Of a DNA stretch of 64,000 bases, positions 55,956 to 64,000 are shown piece by piece. Both the position numbers and the translations under genes were made by a program. The notes under the pieces are model-generated. The model ran no database searches and was not told the origin of the DNA. It worked only from the letters and a program-made list of their open reading frames with translations. The first letter of the stretch is position 1. Each line of letters starts with the position of its first letter. This stretch comes from Methylomonas rhizoryzae (lineage in GTDB: Bacteria > Pseudomonadota > Gammaproteobacteria > Methylococcales > Methylomonadaceae): positions 2,542,001 to 2,606,000 of the forward strand of contig NZ_CP043929.1 in NCBI RefSeq assembly GCF_008632455.1, written 5' to 3'.

Positions 55956-58098
55956 AGCGAAAAATCAAACCGGCGGGTGGCCGGGGAAGGCTTCAGGTTG
56001 TCGGTGAAGCCGGCCGCGTCGAGACTCATGCTTCAATGAGGCCCCGGCTGGTGGCCGGGGAAGGCTTATTGGCAAAGAGATACGAGTCATCGATTACTAC
56101 GCTTCAATGAGGCCCCGGCTGGTGGCCGGGGAAGGCATGATTTCGCTAACGCCTGTGATTGAGCTGCTAACCCGGCTTCAATGAGGCCCCGGCTGGTGGC
56201 CGGGGAAGGCAAGATTAGCGGCGATTGAATTTCGCTTACAATCTATCGCTTCAATGAGGCCCCGGCTGGTGGCCGGGGAAGGCGAGGGAATACAAGAACG
56301 GCACTTCTCGGATAGTCAGGCTTCAATGAGGCCCCGGCTGGTGGCCGGGGAAGGCACACCGAGCCACCCTACTTAGCCCCGAGAACTCAATGCTTCAATG
56401 AGGCCCCGGCTGGTGGCCGGGGAAGGCGGCTAAATCCGGCCTGCTATGTATTCTGATGACCTGCTTCAATGAGGCCCCGGCTGGTGGCCGGGGAAGGCAC
56501 CGACGGTTCGGTCGCGCCGTTTATTCGCCAGGAAGCTTCAATGAGGCCCCGGCTGGTGGCCGGGGAAGGCGATTGACTGCCAATATTCGCAAACCCTGAG
56601 CGGGCTGCTTCAATGAGGCCCCGGCTGGTGGCCGGGGAAGGCGACACCGACAAAATCAACTGAATAACGCGGTTGACGTGCTTCAATGAGGCCCCGGCTG
56701 GTGGCCGGGGAAGGCCGCCGCAAAAAACGCAAACATGGCCGATAAGGACTTAGCTTCAATGAGGCCCCGGCTGGTGGCCGGGGAAGGCTATTTCGGACGG
56801 GAACGGGGCAAATTATCCGATGAGCTTCAATGAGGCCCCGGCTGGTGGCCGGGGAAGGCTTGTGGCGATGGGTTTCGTAACTACCCACCACATCCGGCTT
56901 CAATGAGGCCCCGGCTGGTGGCCGGGGAAGGCTGCCGCAGGTAACGGATGGGGTGAAATTACGAGGTGTAGCTTCAATGAGGCCCCGGCTGGTGGCCGGG
57001 GAAGGCATGGCGGCTCGCAGGTAGCGCAGCACGTAGGCGGAGCTTCAATGAGGCCCCGGCTGGTGGCCGGGGAAGGCGACTGTTTAAAGCCCGTAGCTGT
57101 GATGATGTGGCACGGCTTCAATGAGGCCCCGGCTGGTGGCCGGGGAAGGCTAGACTTTATCAGATTTACCTTTCACGACCTAAAGCGCGCTTCAATGAGG
57201 CCCCGGCTGGTGGCCGGGGAAGGCTTTGATTAACGCTGTATGTCCACGATCAACCGGCTTGCTTCAATGAGGCCCCGGCTGGTGGCCGGGGAAGGCACCT
57301 GGGCCAGTCAACTCACCGGCCTGGTCGGCAGCATGCTTCAATGAGGCCCCGGCTGGTGGCCGGGGAAGGCTCACCTGCAGCGCCCGCCGATGACTGACGC
57401 CGCTGTTGCTTCAATGAGGCCCCGGCTGGTGGCCGGGGAAGGCATCGAAAGCCGCGGGCAAATGGTGGTGGATGTACCTGCTTCAATGAGGCCCCGGCTG
57501 GTGGCCGGGGAAGGCAAGTATTCCAGTCGTTCAAAGCCGTGCTGGAAATGAAAGCTTCAATGAGGCCCCGGCTGGTGGCCGGGGAAGGCACCGAGCGAGC
57601 ACCGTGCGGGCGTGGGTGATAAAGTGGCTTCAATGAGGCCCCGGCTGGTGGCCGGGGAAGGCAGAAGTTGGTGAAAAAATTTTCAAGCACAACCCTGAGC
57701 TTCAATGAGGCCCCGGCTGGTGGCCGGGGAAGGCAATCAACGCCCGGCTGCAGCAGCTGGAAATCCTGATCGCTTCAATGAGGCCCCGGCTGGTGGCCGG
57801 GGAAGGCATGACTTGCGCGGCGCGATTTTGTCGCAAACCAATGCTTCAATGAGGCCCCGGCTGGTGGCCGGGGAAGGCTTGGTTGCTCTGGTAATGGCAT
57901 CCAATGTGTTGGCGGTAGCTTCAATGAGGCCCCGGCTGGTGGCCGGGGAAGGCGTGGAGTGCGACCTCGCCGTCTTGCAGCTCCAGCTGGCTTCAATGAG
58001 GCCCCGGCTGGTGGCCGGGGAAGGCGAATGAAGGCGATAAAGCGCTGCCAGCGCTCGGTTAAGCTTCAATGAGGCCCCGGCTGGTGGCCGGGGAAGGC
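55956..58098 (-). CRISPR. CRISPR array, 29 identical repeats plus one degenerate terminal repeat
   Basis: The 36-bp repeat reads, on the plus strand, GCTTCAATGAGGCCCCGG then CTGGTGGCCGGGGAAGGC. Perfect copies start at 56030 and end at 58098, with 28 spacers of 35-39 bases. A further copy at 55956-55991 keeps the last 22 bases with one mismatch but has lost the first part, marking the leader-distal end. Read on the minus strand the repeat ends ATTGAAGC, a normal 5' handle, and contains the inverted CCCCGGC/GCCGGGG stem. cas genes lie to the right on the minus strand, so new spacers enter near 58098. No spacer was seen to match the rest of the window by eye. Confidence 0.98.
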
Positions 58099-58360
58099 AG
58101 CGCGGGCTGTACGCCTTAGATGGCGTGGCCTGCAGGGGGCGTTTGCGAGGGCTGTGCCCAACCGCTGATCAAATCTAGCGGAAATGTCTGTAAAGCGCCA
58201 ACAGAAGTTTCCAAGTTGCTGATTGTTAAAGAGCTGACGGGTTGCGAGACCTGCCCGGCTATTGAGCGGCACCGCAGCGCTCGCGCTATCGCGGCGAACG
58301 GTCGTAATCTTGATTTGACGACCATTGTGGCAGAGATCCATTCCCGCGAATAGCGTTGGC
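58099..58360 (-). promoter_or_regulatory. Probable CRISPR leader
   Basis: The ~260 bases next to the last perfect repeat, on the cas side, contain AGCTCTTTAACAATCAG on the minus strand, a motif seen in many leader regions. Array polarity (degenerate repeat at the far end) supports this as the leader. A 77-codon plus-strand frame covers it but is probably chance. Confidence 0.6.
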
Positions 58361-58530
58361 CTCCAGTCAGCATATTGCGACCGTTTTATGTTCATCGGCC
58401 TGACTGCTTGCCGTTCCAATTGACCATATCGGAATCGAAATCATCGATACATAGACGGTTTATCCGTTTACAATCGACGGGTGGCGATAGGAGACGGGGC
58501 GACTGTACGCCAGACCCAACCAAAACCACC

Positions 58531-58557
58531 GGCCGGTTTTTACAGGTTGAACCGGCC
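58531..58557 (-). terminator. Hairpin downstream of cas2
   Basis: GGCCGGTT and AACCGGCC pair around an 11-base loop 47 bases after the cas2 stop. It may end the cas transcript before the leader. The following bases are only moderately T-rich. Confidence 0.5.
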
Positions 58558-58603
58558 TCACTTCGACTAACGGATGACCGATGTGCCACTCGTCCCGGTA
58601 ACC

Positions 58604-58900
58604 TCATACGATCACCGGCTGCCGTGCCACCACCTCAAAATCCTTGCCCAAACTGACCACCGACGGCTTGACGGTTTCCGCCGGGCCGATGTTGACGATC
58701 AAGATGTGGTCTTCGTTATGGTGAATGATGCCGTCCAACAGCGCAATCAATTCGGCGTGGCGCTTGCGGCTGAGCCGGCATTGGAACACCGACAGTTGCA
58801 GCCATTCGCCGTAGCCTTTCATCAACCGGAATACCCGGCGCCAGCGCTTGGGGTCGCGGATGTCGTAGGTGATGATGTAAAGATGTTCGTAGGCCGCCAT
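58604..58900 (-). CDS. cas2: CRISPR adaptation protein Cas2
   Basis: A 98-residue ferredoxin-fold protein with the first strand LYIITYDIRDPKRWRRVFRL carrying the conserved aspartate, QLSVFQCRLS and the tail expected for type I Cas2. It forms the central dimer of the Cas1-Cas2 integrase. Its ATG overlaps the cas4-cas1 stop (ATGA). Confidence 0.96.
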   Translation of the reverse strand: MAAYEHLYIITYDIRDPKRWRRVFRLMKGYGEWLQLSVFQCRLSRKRHAELIALLDGIIHHNEDHILIVNIGPAETVKPSVVSLGKDFEVVARQPVIV

Positions 58901-60624
58901 CAGCGCGTGGTGAAATTGGGATATTCCGGGAGTTCGCCGAGCAAATAGCGGCCGAACAAGCGGGCCTGGATTTCGAACAGGCGCCGGTAATCGACTTTGT
59001 AACCGAACAGCGGATGGGTAATCTCCTGGCTCATGCGGCGTTCGAAGGCGGCGATGAAGCGCTTGCGGCCGCCGTCGTTCAAGTTGACGCTGCCGGCGGC
59101 GCTGACGAAATCGGTGGGACGCACCTCGCCGTTGTTGATGACTTGCAGTACGGTGGAATCGGCGATGATGGGCCGGAACGGTTCCATCAAATCCAATGCC
59201 AGCGCCGGCCGGCCATAGCGCGGCTGGTGGTAAAAGCCGCGATACGGGTCCAAGCCGACCGCGCTCAAATTCATGGTCCAGGTGCGGGTCAGCATGGCAT
59301 AGGCAAACGACAGCAAGGCATTGACCGGATCGGTGGGCGGTCGCCGGTTGCGGGTGTTGAAGTCAAAACTCAGCTGCTTGCTGTCGTCCGGTTTTTTGAT
59401 CAATTGATCGAAGGCGGCGAAATATTGGGCAGCCGCCCCGCCTTCTATCCCCAGCAATTGCGGCAAGTCGGTGGCGCGCAAGGCTTTGTCGGCCAGGTTT
59501 TTCAGGGCGTCCAGCAAGGGTTCCACCGGTACGTCGGAGCGCCAGTTGCGCCGCGCTAAAGTGCGGCTGTTCTGGATTTTGGCGCGCACCAGATTGCGGG
59601 CAATCGCCAGACAGGTTTTGTCGTCGAAACTGGCTTTGTACTGGGCGGTGCGCAACTCGACGTTCTTGTGGCCGGTGCCGACGGTGTGGCCGACAAACCA
59701 GCCGCCGTAACTGTGCCAACTGACCGGAATCTCGCGCTTCATCAAGTCTTGCAAACACGGCGTGGTGATGTAGACGTTGCCCATCACTACGACTTGGGAA
59801 ACATCCACCAGCCGCGCGGTCTGCACCTTTTCGTCGTCGATGCTGATCTCCAGTTCCTCGCCCTTTTTGCCGATCTTGGCTTTGTAGGCCTGCACGTAAA
59901 CCGGCAGCGCTTCGTCGCGCATCACCGCCAGCGGCCGGGGTTCCAAGTCGGCGTGGCGCAGATAATTGACTTCGTCCGGTAGGCAAATACCCACCAGCGA
60001 GCAACCGGAGCACTTGGGACTGTCCAGCAGCGGATCGGGAATGTGACCACCAGCCGCAATCAGGCGCAGGCCGTTGATGGCGTTTTGGGTGAGCTGCTCG
60101 AGCTCGTCGTCGAACACCACCCGCACCCGTTCCCGGCTTTGCACGAAGTACAAGGCGCCCTCCTCGCAGACGTAACCGTGTTCGCGCAACACCATGGCCT
60201 GCACGCAGAGTTGCACCCGTTCCGGGTCGTAAGCGCCGCGCGCCACGTGTGGGCGCTTGCCGCGCTTGTAATCGATCGGTGTGACGATGCCGTCCTCGGC
60301 TTCGATCAAATCCAGCTTGGCGATCAAACCCAAGCGATTGGACGATAGTGTGATCGAGCGGCCGTGCAACTTCTCGGTGTCATCCAATTCGTCGGCTTCC
60401 GGAAAACGCTTGGACGGCTTATCCACCCGGCGGTGGGCGTGGTCGCCTTCCACGGTGTCCGCCGACGCCGCCCATTCGCCTTGCACCCATTCCAGATAGG
60501 CCAAACGCGGGCAGTACTGGTATTCGTTGATCATCCGCGCCGGCAGCAACGGCATGTCGCCGGACAATTCCGGGAAGGGCAAAGGCAATTCCAGTTGGAC
60601 GGGCGGGCGTTCGTTGTCAGTCAT
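58900..60624 (-). CDS. cas4-cas1: Cas4-Cas1 fusion
   Basis: A 574-residue fusion typical of type I-G (former I-U). The N-terminal Cas4 nuclease part (about 25-225) has the first cluster cysteine in YQYCPRLAYLEW, the catalytic TPIDYKRGKRP and three cysteines in CSGCSLVGIC. The Cas1 integrase part (about 235-574) has ALLSFAYAMLTRTW, the histidine in GFYHQPRYGRP and the acidic LALDLMEPFRP, all three metal-binding positions. Cas4 trims prespacers at the PAM. The ATG at 60624 is chosen over one four codons earlier. It starts 46 bases from the divergent antitoxin gene. Confidence 0.97.
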   Translation of the reverse strand: MTDNERPPVQLELPLPFPELSGDMPLLPARMINEYQYCPRLAYLEWVQGEWAASADTVEGDHAHRRVDKPSKRFPEADELDDTEKLHGRSITLSSNRLGLIAKLDLIEAEDGIVTPIDYKRGKRPHVARGAYDPERVQLCVQAMVLREHGYVCEEGALYFVQSRERVRVVFDDELEQLTQNAINGLRLIAAGGHIPDPLLDSPKCSGCSLVGICLPDEVNYLRHADLEPRPLAVMRDEALPVYVQAYKAKIGKKGEELEISIDDEKVQTARLVDVSQVVVMGNVYITTPCLQDLMKREIPVSWHSYGGWFVGHTVGTGHKNVELRTAQYKASFDDKTCLAIARNLVRAKIQNSRTLARRNWRSDVPVEPLLDALKNLADKALRATDLPQLLGIEGGAAAQYFAAFDQLIKKPDDSKQLSFDFNTRNRRPPTDPVNALLSFAYAMLTRTWTMNLSAVGLDPYRGFYHQPRYGRPALALDLMEPFRPIIADSTVLQVINNGEVRPTDFVSAAGSVNLNDGGRKRFIAAFERRMSQEITHPLFGYKVDYRRLFEIQARLFGRYLLGELPEYPNFTTR

Positions 60625-60670
60625 TTTGTAATACAATTTGTCATCATCAGCGTATTACCTGGAGTCCGCC

Positions 60671-60979
60671 ATGCCTGCTATCAGCCTGCGTTTACCCGAC
60701 GATGTCGAAGCCAATCTCAAAGCCGAAGCCCAACTGGAAGGCAAAAGCCAATCGGAAATCGCCCGCTTGGCGATCATCGAATACCTGGCCCGTCGCGAGC
60801 GGGAGCGGTTTATGGCGGAAATGGTGGCGGAAGTGCGCACGGCATACGCCGACCCGGAAATCCGCCGCGAAGCCTTGGCCATTGCCGAAGAATTCGATGC
60901 CGCCGACGACGCTCTGGATCGTTTGATTGCCGAAGAACGCGCCGCCGGCATCGACCCTGACGAAAAATGGTGGGAATGA
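60671..60979 (+). CDS. Ribbon-helix-helix antitoxin inside the cas locus
   Basis: A 102-residue protein starting MPAISLRLPDDVEANLKAEA, a ribbon-helix-helix DNA-binding domain (about 1-45), followed by an acidic helical tail ending PDEKWWE. GGAG stands before the ATG. It overlaps the MazF-type toxin gene by four bases (ATGA). It is divergent from cas4-cas1, with 46 bases between start codons, so its own operator may overlap the adaptation-gene promoter. Confidence 0.9.
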   Translation: MPAISLRLPDDVEANLKAEAQLEGKSQSEIARLAIIEYLARRERERFMAEMVAEVRTAYADPEIRREALAIAEEFDAADDALDRLIAEERAAGIDPDEKWWE

Positions 60980-61320
60980 TGAAGCGCGGAGAAATATGGG
61001 TCGGCAATTTGAACCCGCCCCGCGGTCGCGAAATCGGCAAAGCACGACCGGTGCTGATTATCCAGACCGACGAATTGAACGAAACCATTACGCCGATGGT
61101 GGTCGTGCTGCCGTTGACCACGCAGGTTTACCCACTGTTTAAGCGTTGGCGCGTCACCCTGCCGCCGCGCGGCCGCCTGCTTAAATCCTGCCAAGTCATC
61201 ACCGACCAACCCCGCGCCCTCGACAGAGACCGCTTCGGCGAAGGCCCACTCGCCACCGTCACCGCCGAGGAACTGGCGGCGGTGGAGAAGAGTTTGCGGG
61301 GGGTGATGGGGTTGTGGTGA
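60976..61320 (+). CDS. MazF/PemK-family toxin inside the cas locus
   Basis: About 114 residues (MMKRGEIWVGNLNPPRGREI then GKARPVLIIQTDELN). The GEIW..L.PPRG.E..K.RPVLIIQ pattern, PLTT and the CQVITDQPRAL segment are those of MazF/PemK mRNA endoribonucleases. It ends five bases before the csb2 stop, convergent with csb2. Start could be either of two adjacent ATGs. Confidence 0.92.
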   Translation: MMKRGEIWVGNLNPPRGREIGKARPVLIIQTDELNETITPMVVVLPLTTQVYPLFKRWRVTLPPRGRLLKSCQVITDQPRALDRDRFGEGPLATVTAEELAAVEKSLRGVMGLW

Positions 61321-61325
61321 GGGCA

Positions 61326-63455
61326 TTACTCCGCTCCGAACAAGCCGCCGCCTTCGTGGCTGTCTTTACCGAGTAACAACGGTCCGGCGACTGCGACCGC
61401 AAAACTCAGGCTGAGCTGGGCTTTGATGCCGCCTTTGCGGCCTTGGTGGATATTCAAAATTTCCACCTTCGGTTCCGGTAAACCACGACGCAGGCATTCG
61501 TTAACCACATCGACACGTATCGCGTCGTCCGCTTGAGCCAACGTTTTTGGGCAGCGGGTGGGCCGGTAGGCTGAAATAGTTTTCCAACGCTTTGCCGAAC
61601 TTAGCAGCGAATCTTCATGGTTCGCCGTGTCGTCCTGGAGTTGCAAGCTAATGATCCCCAACGCGCCGGCCCGAACAGTCATCAATCGGCTGACCACCAT
61701 TTCGAAACGCTCCCGGTCGCCGTTCGAGTATTTTGCGTTACGGTCACATCCCCATGGCGCCGCCACCAGCAGGCAATCCAGCAAACCGTCGCCGTCGTTA
61801 TCGTCGGCGGCCAAAAAGATATGTTGGTGATTTCCCGAACGGTCGGCGGAACCGTCCGCTTCATGGCCTGAAATCAAGCGGCTTGCCTGCCCGAATAATT
61901 GCCGATCCAAGCTCATCAAGGCTCTGCGAACGGCTTGCAGCATATCCGACCGACTTTGCAACGTAGGTCGATTGCTTGGATTGATGGCAAAGCGCATGAC
62001 GGAACGGGGTGACTCGGTCGCCGGTCGCATCAGGCCCAGCCCAAGATAGCGTCCGTCACCGATGACCAACGGGCCGGTCATCGGCTCTGGAAATGCCAGT
62101 TCCAAATGATAAAGCCGGGAACGATCAAAGCGCTGGAAAGCAAAATCTTCAGCCAAGGTGCCGGTGCTATCGAAAGGTTCTCGCTGAATGCTTAGGATTT
62201 GCACCGGCGCGGTAATGCCGCAATGCCGCAAGGCTTGGCGGGCGGCGTGATGCAATTGGCCTTGTTTCAAAACCCGTTCGGCGCCGGACTGCGCAGGAAA
62301 GCTTTTACCCAGAGGCAAGACAACCGGCGTTACGGTATGCCAAACGCGGGCGGCTTTTTGTCCGCTTATGCCGTAATGCTCCAACATCTTATGATCGTTC
62401 GCTTTGACCAAAACCGGTGTATGCGGGTCGATTTCGCCGGTTTCCAGATTGACATCCAGCGGCCAGCCGGCGAATGCCCATTCCACGTCGGCCAATTGCA
62501 ACGGACAATCGGCCGGCACTTCAACCAGCACCCGGCGAATATCGGGGTTGGTGCGTTGATAGCCGATCGACGGCAAAGGGATTGCCCGAATGCGCAACGC
62601 CTTGTCCGCGTCATTGGCGCCAATGCCGGCCAAGTAACGTTCGGCGTACTCCGGAAAATGTTGTTTCAAGCGATTTTTTGCCAGTTCAACCAAACGTTGG
62701 GTGAATTGAGCGGCAGCGGTCAGTGTTTGCGCGGCAACGTCGCCGTGTTGATTTTGAATATCGAACAACAACAACGACGATGGGCAGTTATAACCGGTGG
62801 GTTGAAATATCGGTAGTGGCGGTTTGTGGAATTCGCCTTTACGCAGACGTTTTAATTGACCTTGGTAACGGGTCAACAGCGAGTCCAAAGACCGACTTGG
62901 ACTCGGACAATCCAGCATATTGCTGACGCCTAGCGGCGTAGGCCGGAACACGGGGCCGGCATGTTGAACAATGATTTGCTTGGCTTGATCGGCACTCAGT
63001 TGCTCCGCCCAAGCAAACGCCATATCCACGCCGCGACCCAGCTGATAGAGTCGTTCGCTCAGTTCAGCCAGAGTTTGTGCTTCATCGGCGCGTTCGGCAA
63101 AGAACCACACGTAATGCAGCGGTTGCTGGCCGTCGAACAGCCAAGGCTTGGCTAATTTGGCGTCACGTTTTTTCGCGGCCGCCGCTAAATTGCCTTGTTG
63201 CGCATCGGCACCGTTACGCGGCACGTAATAAGTCGTTAATGCCGATTGTTTGCAGGCCGGGCTCAACACCACCGGCGGCGGCAATTGCTCTAACCAGCGC
63301 AACGCCGCCGCTTCCGCGTCGGAAGCGGTGGAGCCTGTGTAAGCCGCTGCGACTAACGCTTGAAACAACCTAAATGGCGACGGCGGCCAAGTACCGTTGC
63401 CGTGATAGCGGTCATCCAGTAAACGAACGGAAATAACGAGAGCCTGTTGGTTCAT
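61326..63455 (-). CDS. csb2: Type I-G Cascade subunit Csb2 (Cas5-Cas6-like)
   Basis: A 709-residue protein of the GSU0054/Csb2 family, which combines Cas5- and Cas6-like RAMP parts and probably processes the crRNA and holds its ends. Seen here: an N-terminal LVISVRLLDDRYHG and WPPSPFRLFQALVAAAY, central RRVLVEVP, and the glycine-rich C-terminal GPLLLGKDSHEGGGLFG. It lies three bases after the csb1 stop. Downstream, instead of cas4-cas1, comes a toxin-antitoxin pair on the opposite strand. Confidence 0.93.
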   Translation of the reverse strand: MNQQALVISVRLLDDRYHGNGTWPPSPFRLFQALVAAAYTGSTASDAEAAALRWLEQLPPPVVLSPACKQSALTTYYVPRNGADAQQGNLAAAAKKRDAKLAKPWLFDGQQPLHYVWFFAERADEAQTLAELSERLYQLGRGVDMAFAWAEQLSADQAKQIIVQHAGPVFRPTPLGVSNMLDCPSPSRSLDSLLTRYQGQLKRLRKGEFHKPPLPIFQPTGYNCPSSLLLFDIQNQHGDVAAQTLTAAAQFTQRLVELAKNRLKQHFPEYAERYLAGIGANDADKALRIRAIPLPSIGYQRTNPDIRRVLVEVPADCPLQLADVEWAFAGWPLDVNLETGEIDPHTPVLVKANDHKMLEHYGISGQKAARVWHTVTPVVLPLGKSFPAQSGAERVLKQGQLHHAARQALRHCGITAPVQILSIQREPFDSTGTLAEDFAFQRFDRSRLYHLELAFPEPMTGPLVIGDGRYLGLGLMRPATESPRSVMRFAINPSNRPTLQSRSDMLQAVRRALMSLDRQLFGQASRLISGHEADGSADRSGNHQHIFLAADDNDGDGLLDCLLVAAPWGCDRNAKYSNGDRERFEMVVSRLMTVRAGALGIISLQLQDDTANHEDSLLSSAKRWKTISAYRPTRCPKTLAQADDAIRVDVVNECLRRGLPEPKVEILNIHQGRKGGIKAQLSLSFAVAVAGPLLLGKDSHEGGGLFGAE

Positions 63456-63458
63456 GGC

Positions 63459-64000
63459 TCACCCCTCGGCGTCGCTATCGGCTTCTTCTTTTTTGGCGAG
63501 TAACTCCTTGGCTTTTTTGATGTTGAATTGGTAGGTTTTCCCGGGTTGCTTAACGCCAAAAGCAGTTGCCGCTTGCTGGGCATAGTCTTTAATCAGCAAG
63601 CGTTCTTGATCCGCCGACAAGCTATAAAACTGCGAAGCCCCGCGTCTAGCCACCGCCTCCCAAATGTCCGCATCGTCGGCGCAACGCAATAAACAGCCTT
63701 CGCGCAAATACAGTTCGGTTTCGGCGGTGGCGGCGACCAATGCCAAGGCCAGCAAATAGCGTTTTAGCCGCACGGTGGATTCTTCGTTGTCGCCCTTGAT
63801 CGATTGCAGGGCAATCAAGTTAATCGTGACTTGGCGGGTAATGGGGCCACGGGCGATGATGCCGCCCAAACCTTTGGGGGCCGGCACATCATTAAATCCT
63901 TTTACGGAAAGTTTTACCTTTTGCTTTTTTGCTTCGTCGGTTAACGCCTTTTTTTGGTCGTCGTCCAACAACTTCCAAACACTGTTGTATTGGGCGGCTG
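63459..64000 (-). CDS. csb1: Type I-G Cascade backbone subunit Csb1 (Cas7-like), C-terminal part
   Basis: About 180 residues to the window edge, in an open frame that continues beyond it (AAQYNSVWKLLDDD...). The segment LGGIIARGPITRQVTINLIA and RLKRYLLALALVAATAETEL, then LREGCLLR, match the C-terminal half of Csb1/Cas7u, the protein that coats the crRNA. cas8 (csx17-type) and cas3 are expected further to the right. Confidence 0.9.
   Translation of the reverse strand, partial: AAQYNSVWKLLDDDQKKALTDEAKKQKVKLSVKGFNDVPAPKGLGGIIARGPITRQVTINLIALQSIKGDNEESTVRLKRYLLALALVAATAETELYLREGCLLRCADDADIWEAVARRGASQFYSLSADQERLLIKDYAQQAATAFGVKQPGKTYQFNIKKAKELLAKKEEADSDAEG

Noticed and set aside
56444..58069. 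Several 70-140 codon frames on both strands with a repeating PSPATSRGLIEA/ASMRPRLVAGEG peptide
   Set aside because: They are translations of the CRISPR repeat and spacers, not genes.
58120..58353. 77-codon plus-strand frame with cysteine pairs next to the CRISPR array
   Set aside because: It lies in the probable leader, is antisense to the cas genes, and has no clear ribosome site; chance frame more likely.

Overview
The window looks like a chromosomal segment of a gammaproteobacterium of moderate to high GC. A complete Na+-translocating NADH:quinone reductase operon with nqrM, a fused hldE for LPS heptose synthesis, ispG, a ~115 kDa-class NAD-glutamate dehydrogenase and a urease operon fit this. 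The mixture resembles methanotrophs of the Methylococcales, but that placement is inference from gene content; there is no rRNA or diagnostic methane-oxidation gene here. No tRNA or rRNA was seen.

Layout. 1-22.8 kb is housekeeping: a sensor/HD-GYP response-regulator pair (minus), hldE, the nqrABCDEF-nqrM operon (minus), a metallophosphoesterase, ispG, an unknown gene paired with a flavin amine oxidase, a 1540-residue multi-PAS/GAF GGDEF-EAL protein, a HAD phosphatase and dhaK. From 22.9 to 30.2 kb there is a nest of mobile DNA: an IS3-type element cut by an IS66-type element, whose tnpC is cut by a group II intron lying antisense, whose 5' part is in turn replaced by an IS21-type element. The right end of the IS21 element has removed the 5' part of a large repeat-containing protein gene, which is followed by a large M4 (thermolysin-like) peptidase with C-terminal membrane segments. 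36.6-44.6 kb is an accessory, partly AT-rich decay zone: transposase fragments, an LRR/zinc-ribbon protein with two unknown partners, a frameshifted IS5-type element, an IS630-type element inserted in a small gene, a dead REP-associated transposase (RAYT) between two REP hairpins, and a fragment of an RTX-like calcium-binding protein.

44.7-53.3 kb returns to core functions: a thioredoxin-like membrane protein, the large glutamate dehydrogenase with a neighbouring STAS/ATPase (anti-sigma type) pair, and ureABC. ureA is separated from ureBC by a ~260-bp repeat whose inverted partner lies 1.7 kb away, on the other side of two toxin-antitoxin modules (VapBC-like and YefM-YoeB-like). An intact RAYT flanked by inverted REP hairpins follows.

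55.9-64 kb is a type I-G (formerly I-U) CRISPR-Cas locus read on the minus strand: csb1 (partial), csb2, cas4-cas1 fusion, cas2 and an array of 29 identical 36-bp repeats plus one degenerate leader-distal repeat. A ribbon-helix-helix/MazF-type toxin-antitoxin pair on the opposite strand sits inside the cas operon, between csb2 and cas4-cas1, so that effector and adaptation genes are split and the adaptation genes share a 46-bp divergent promoter region with the antitoxin. That arrangement is the most interesting thing in the window.
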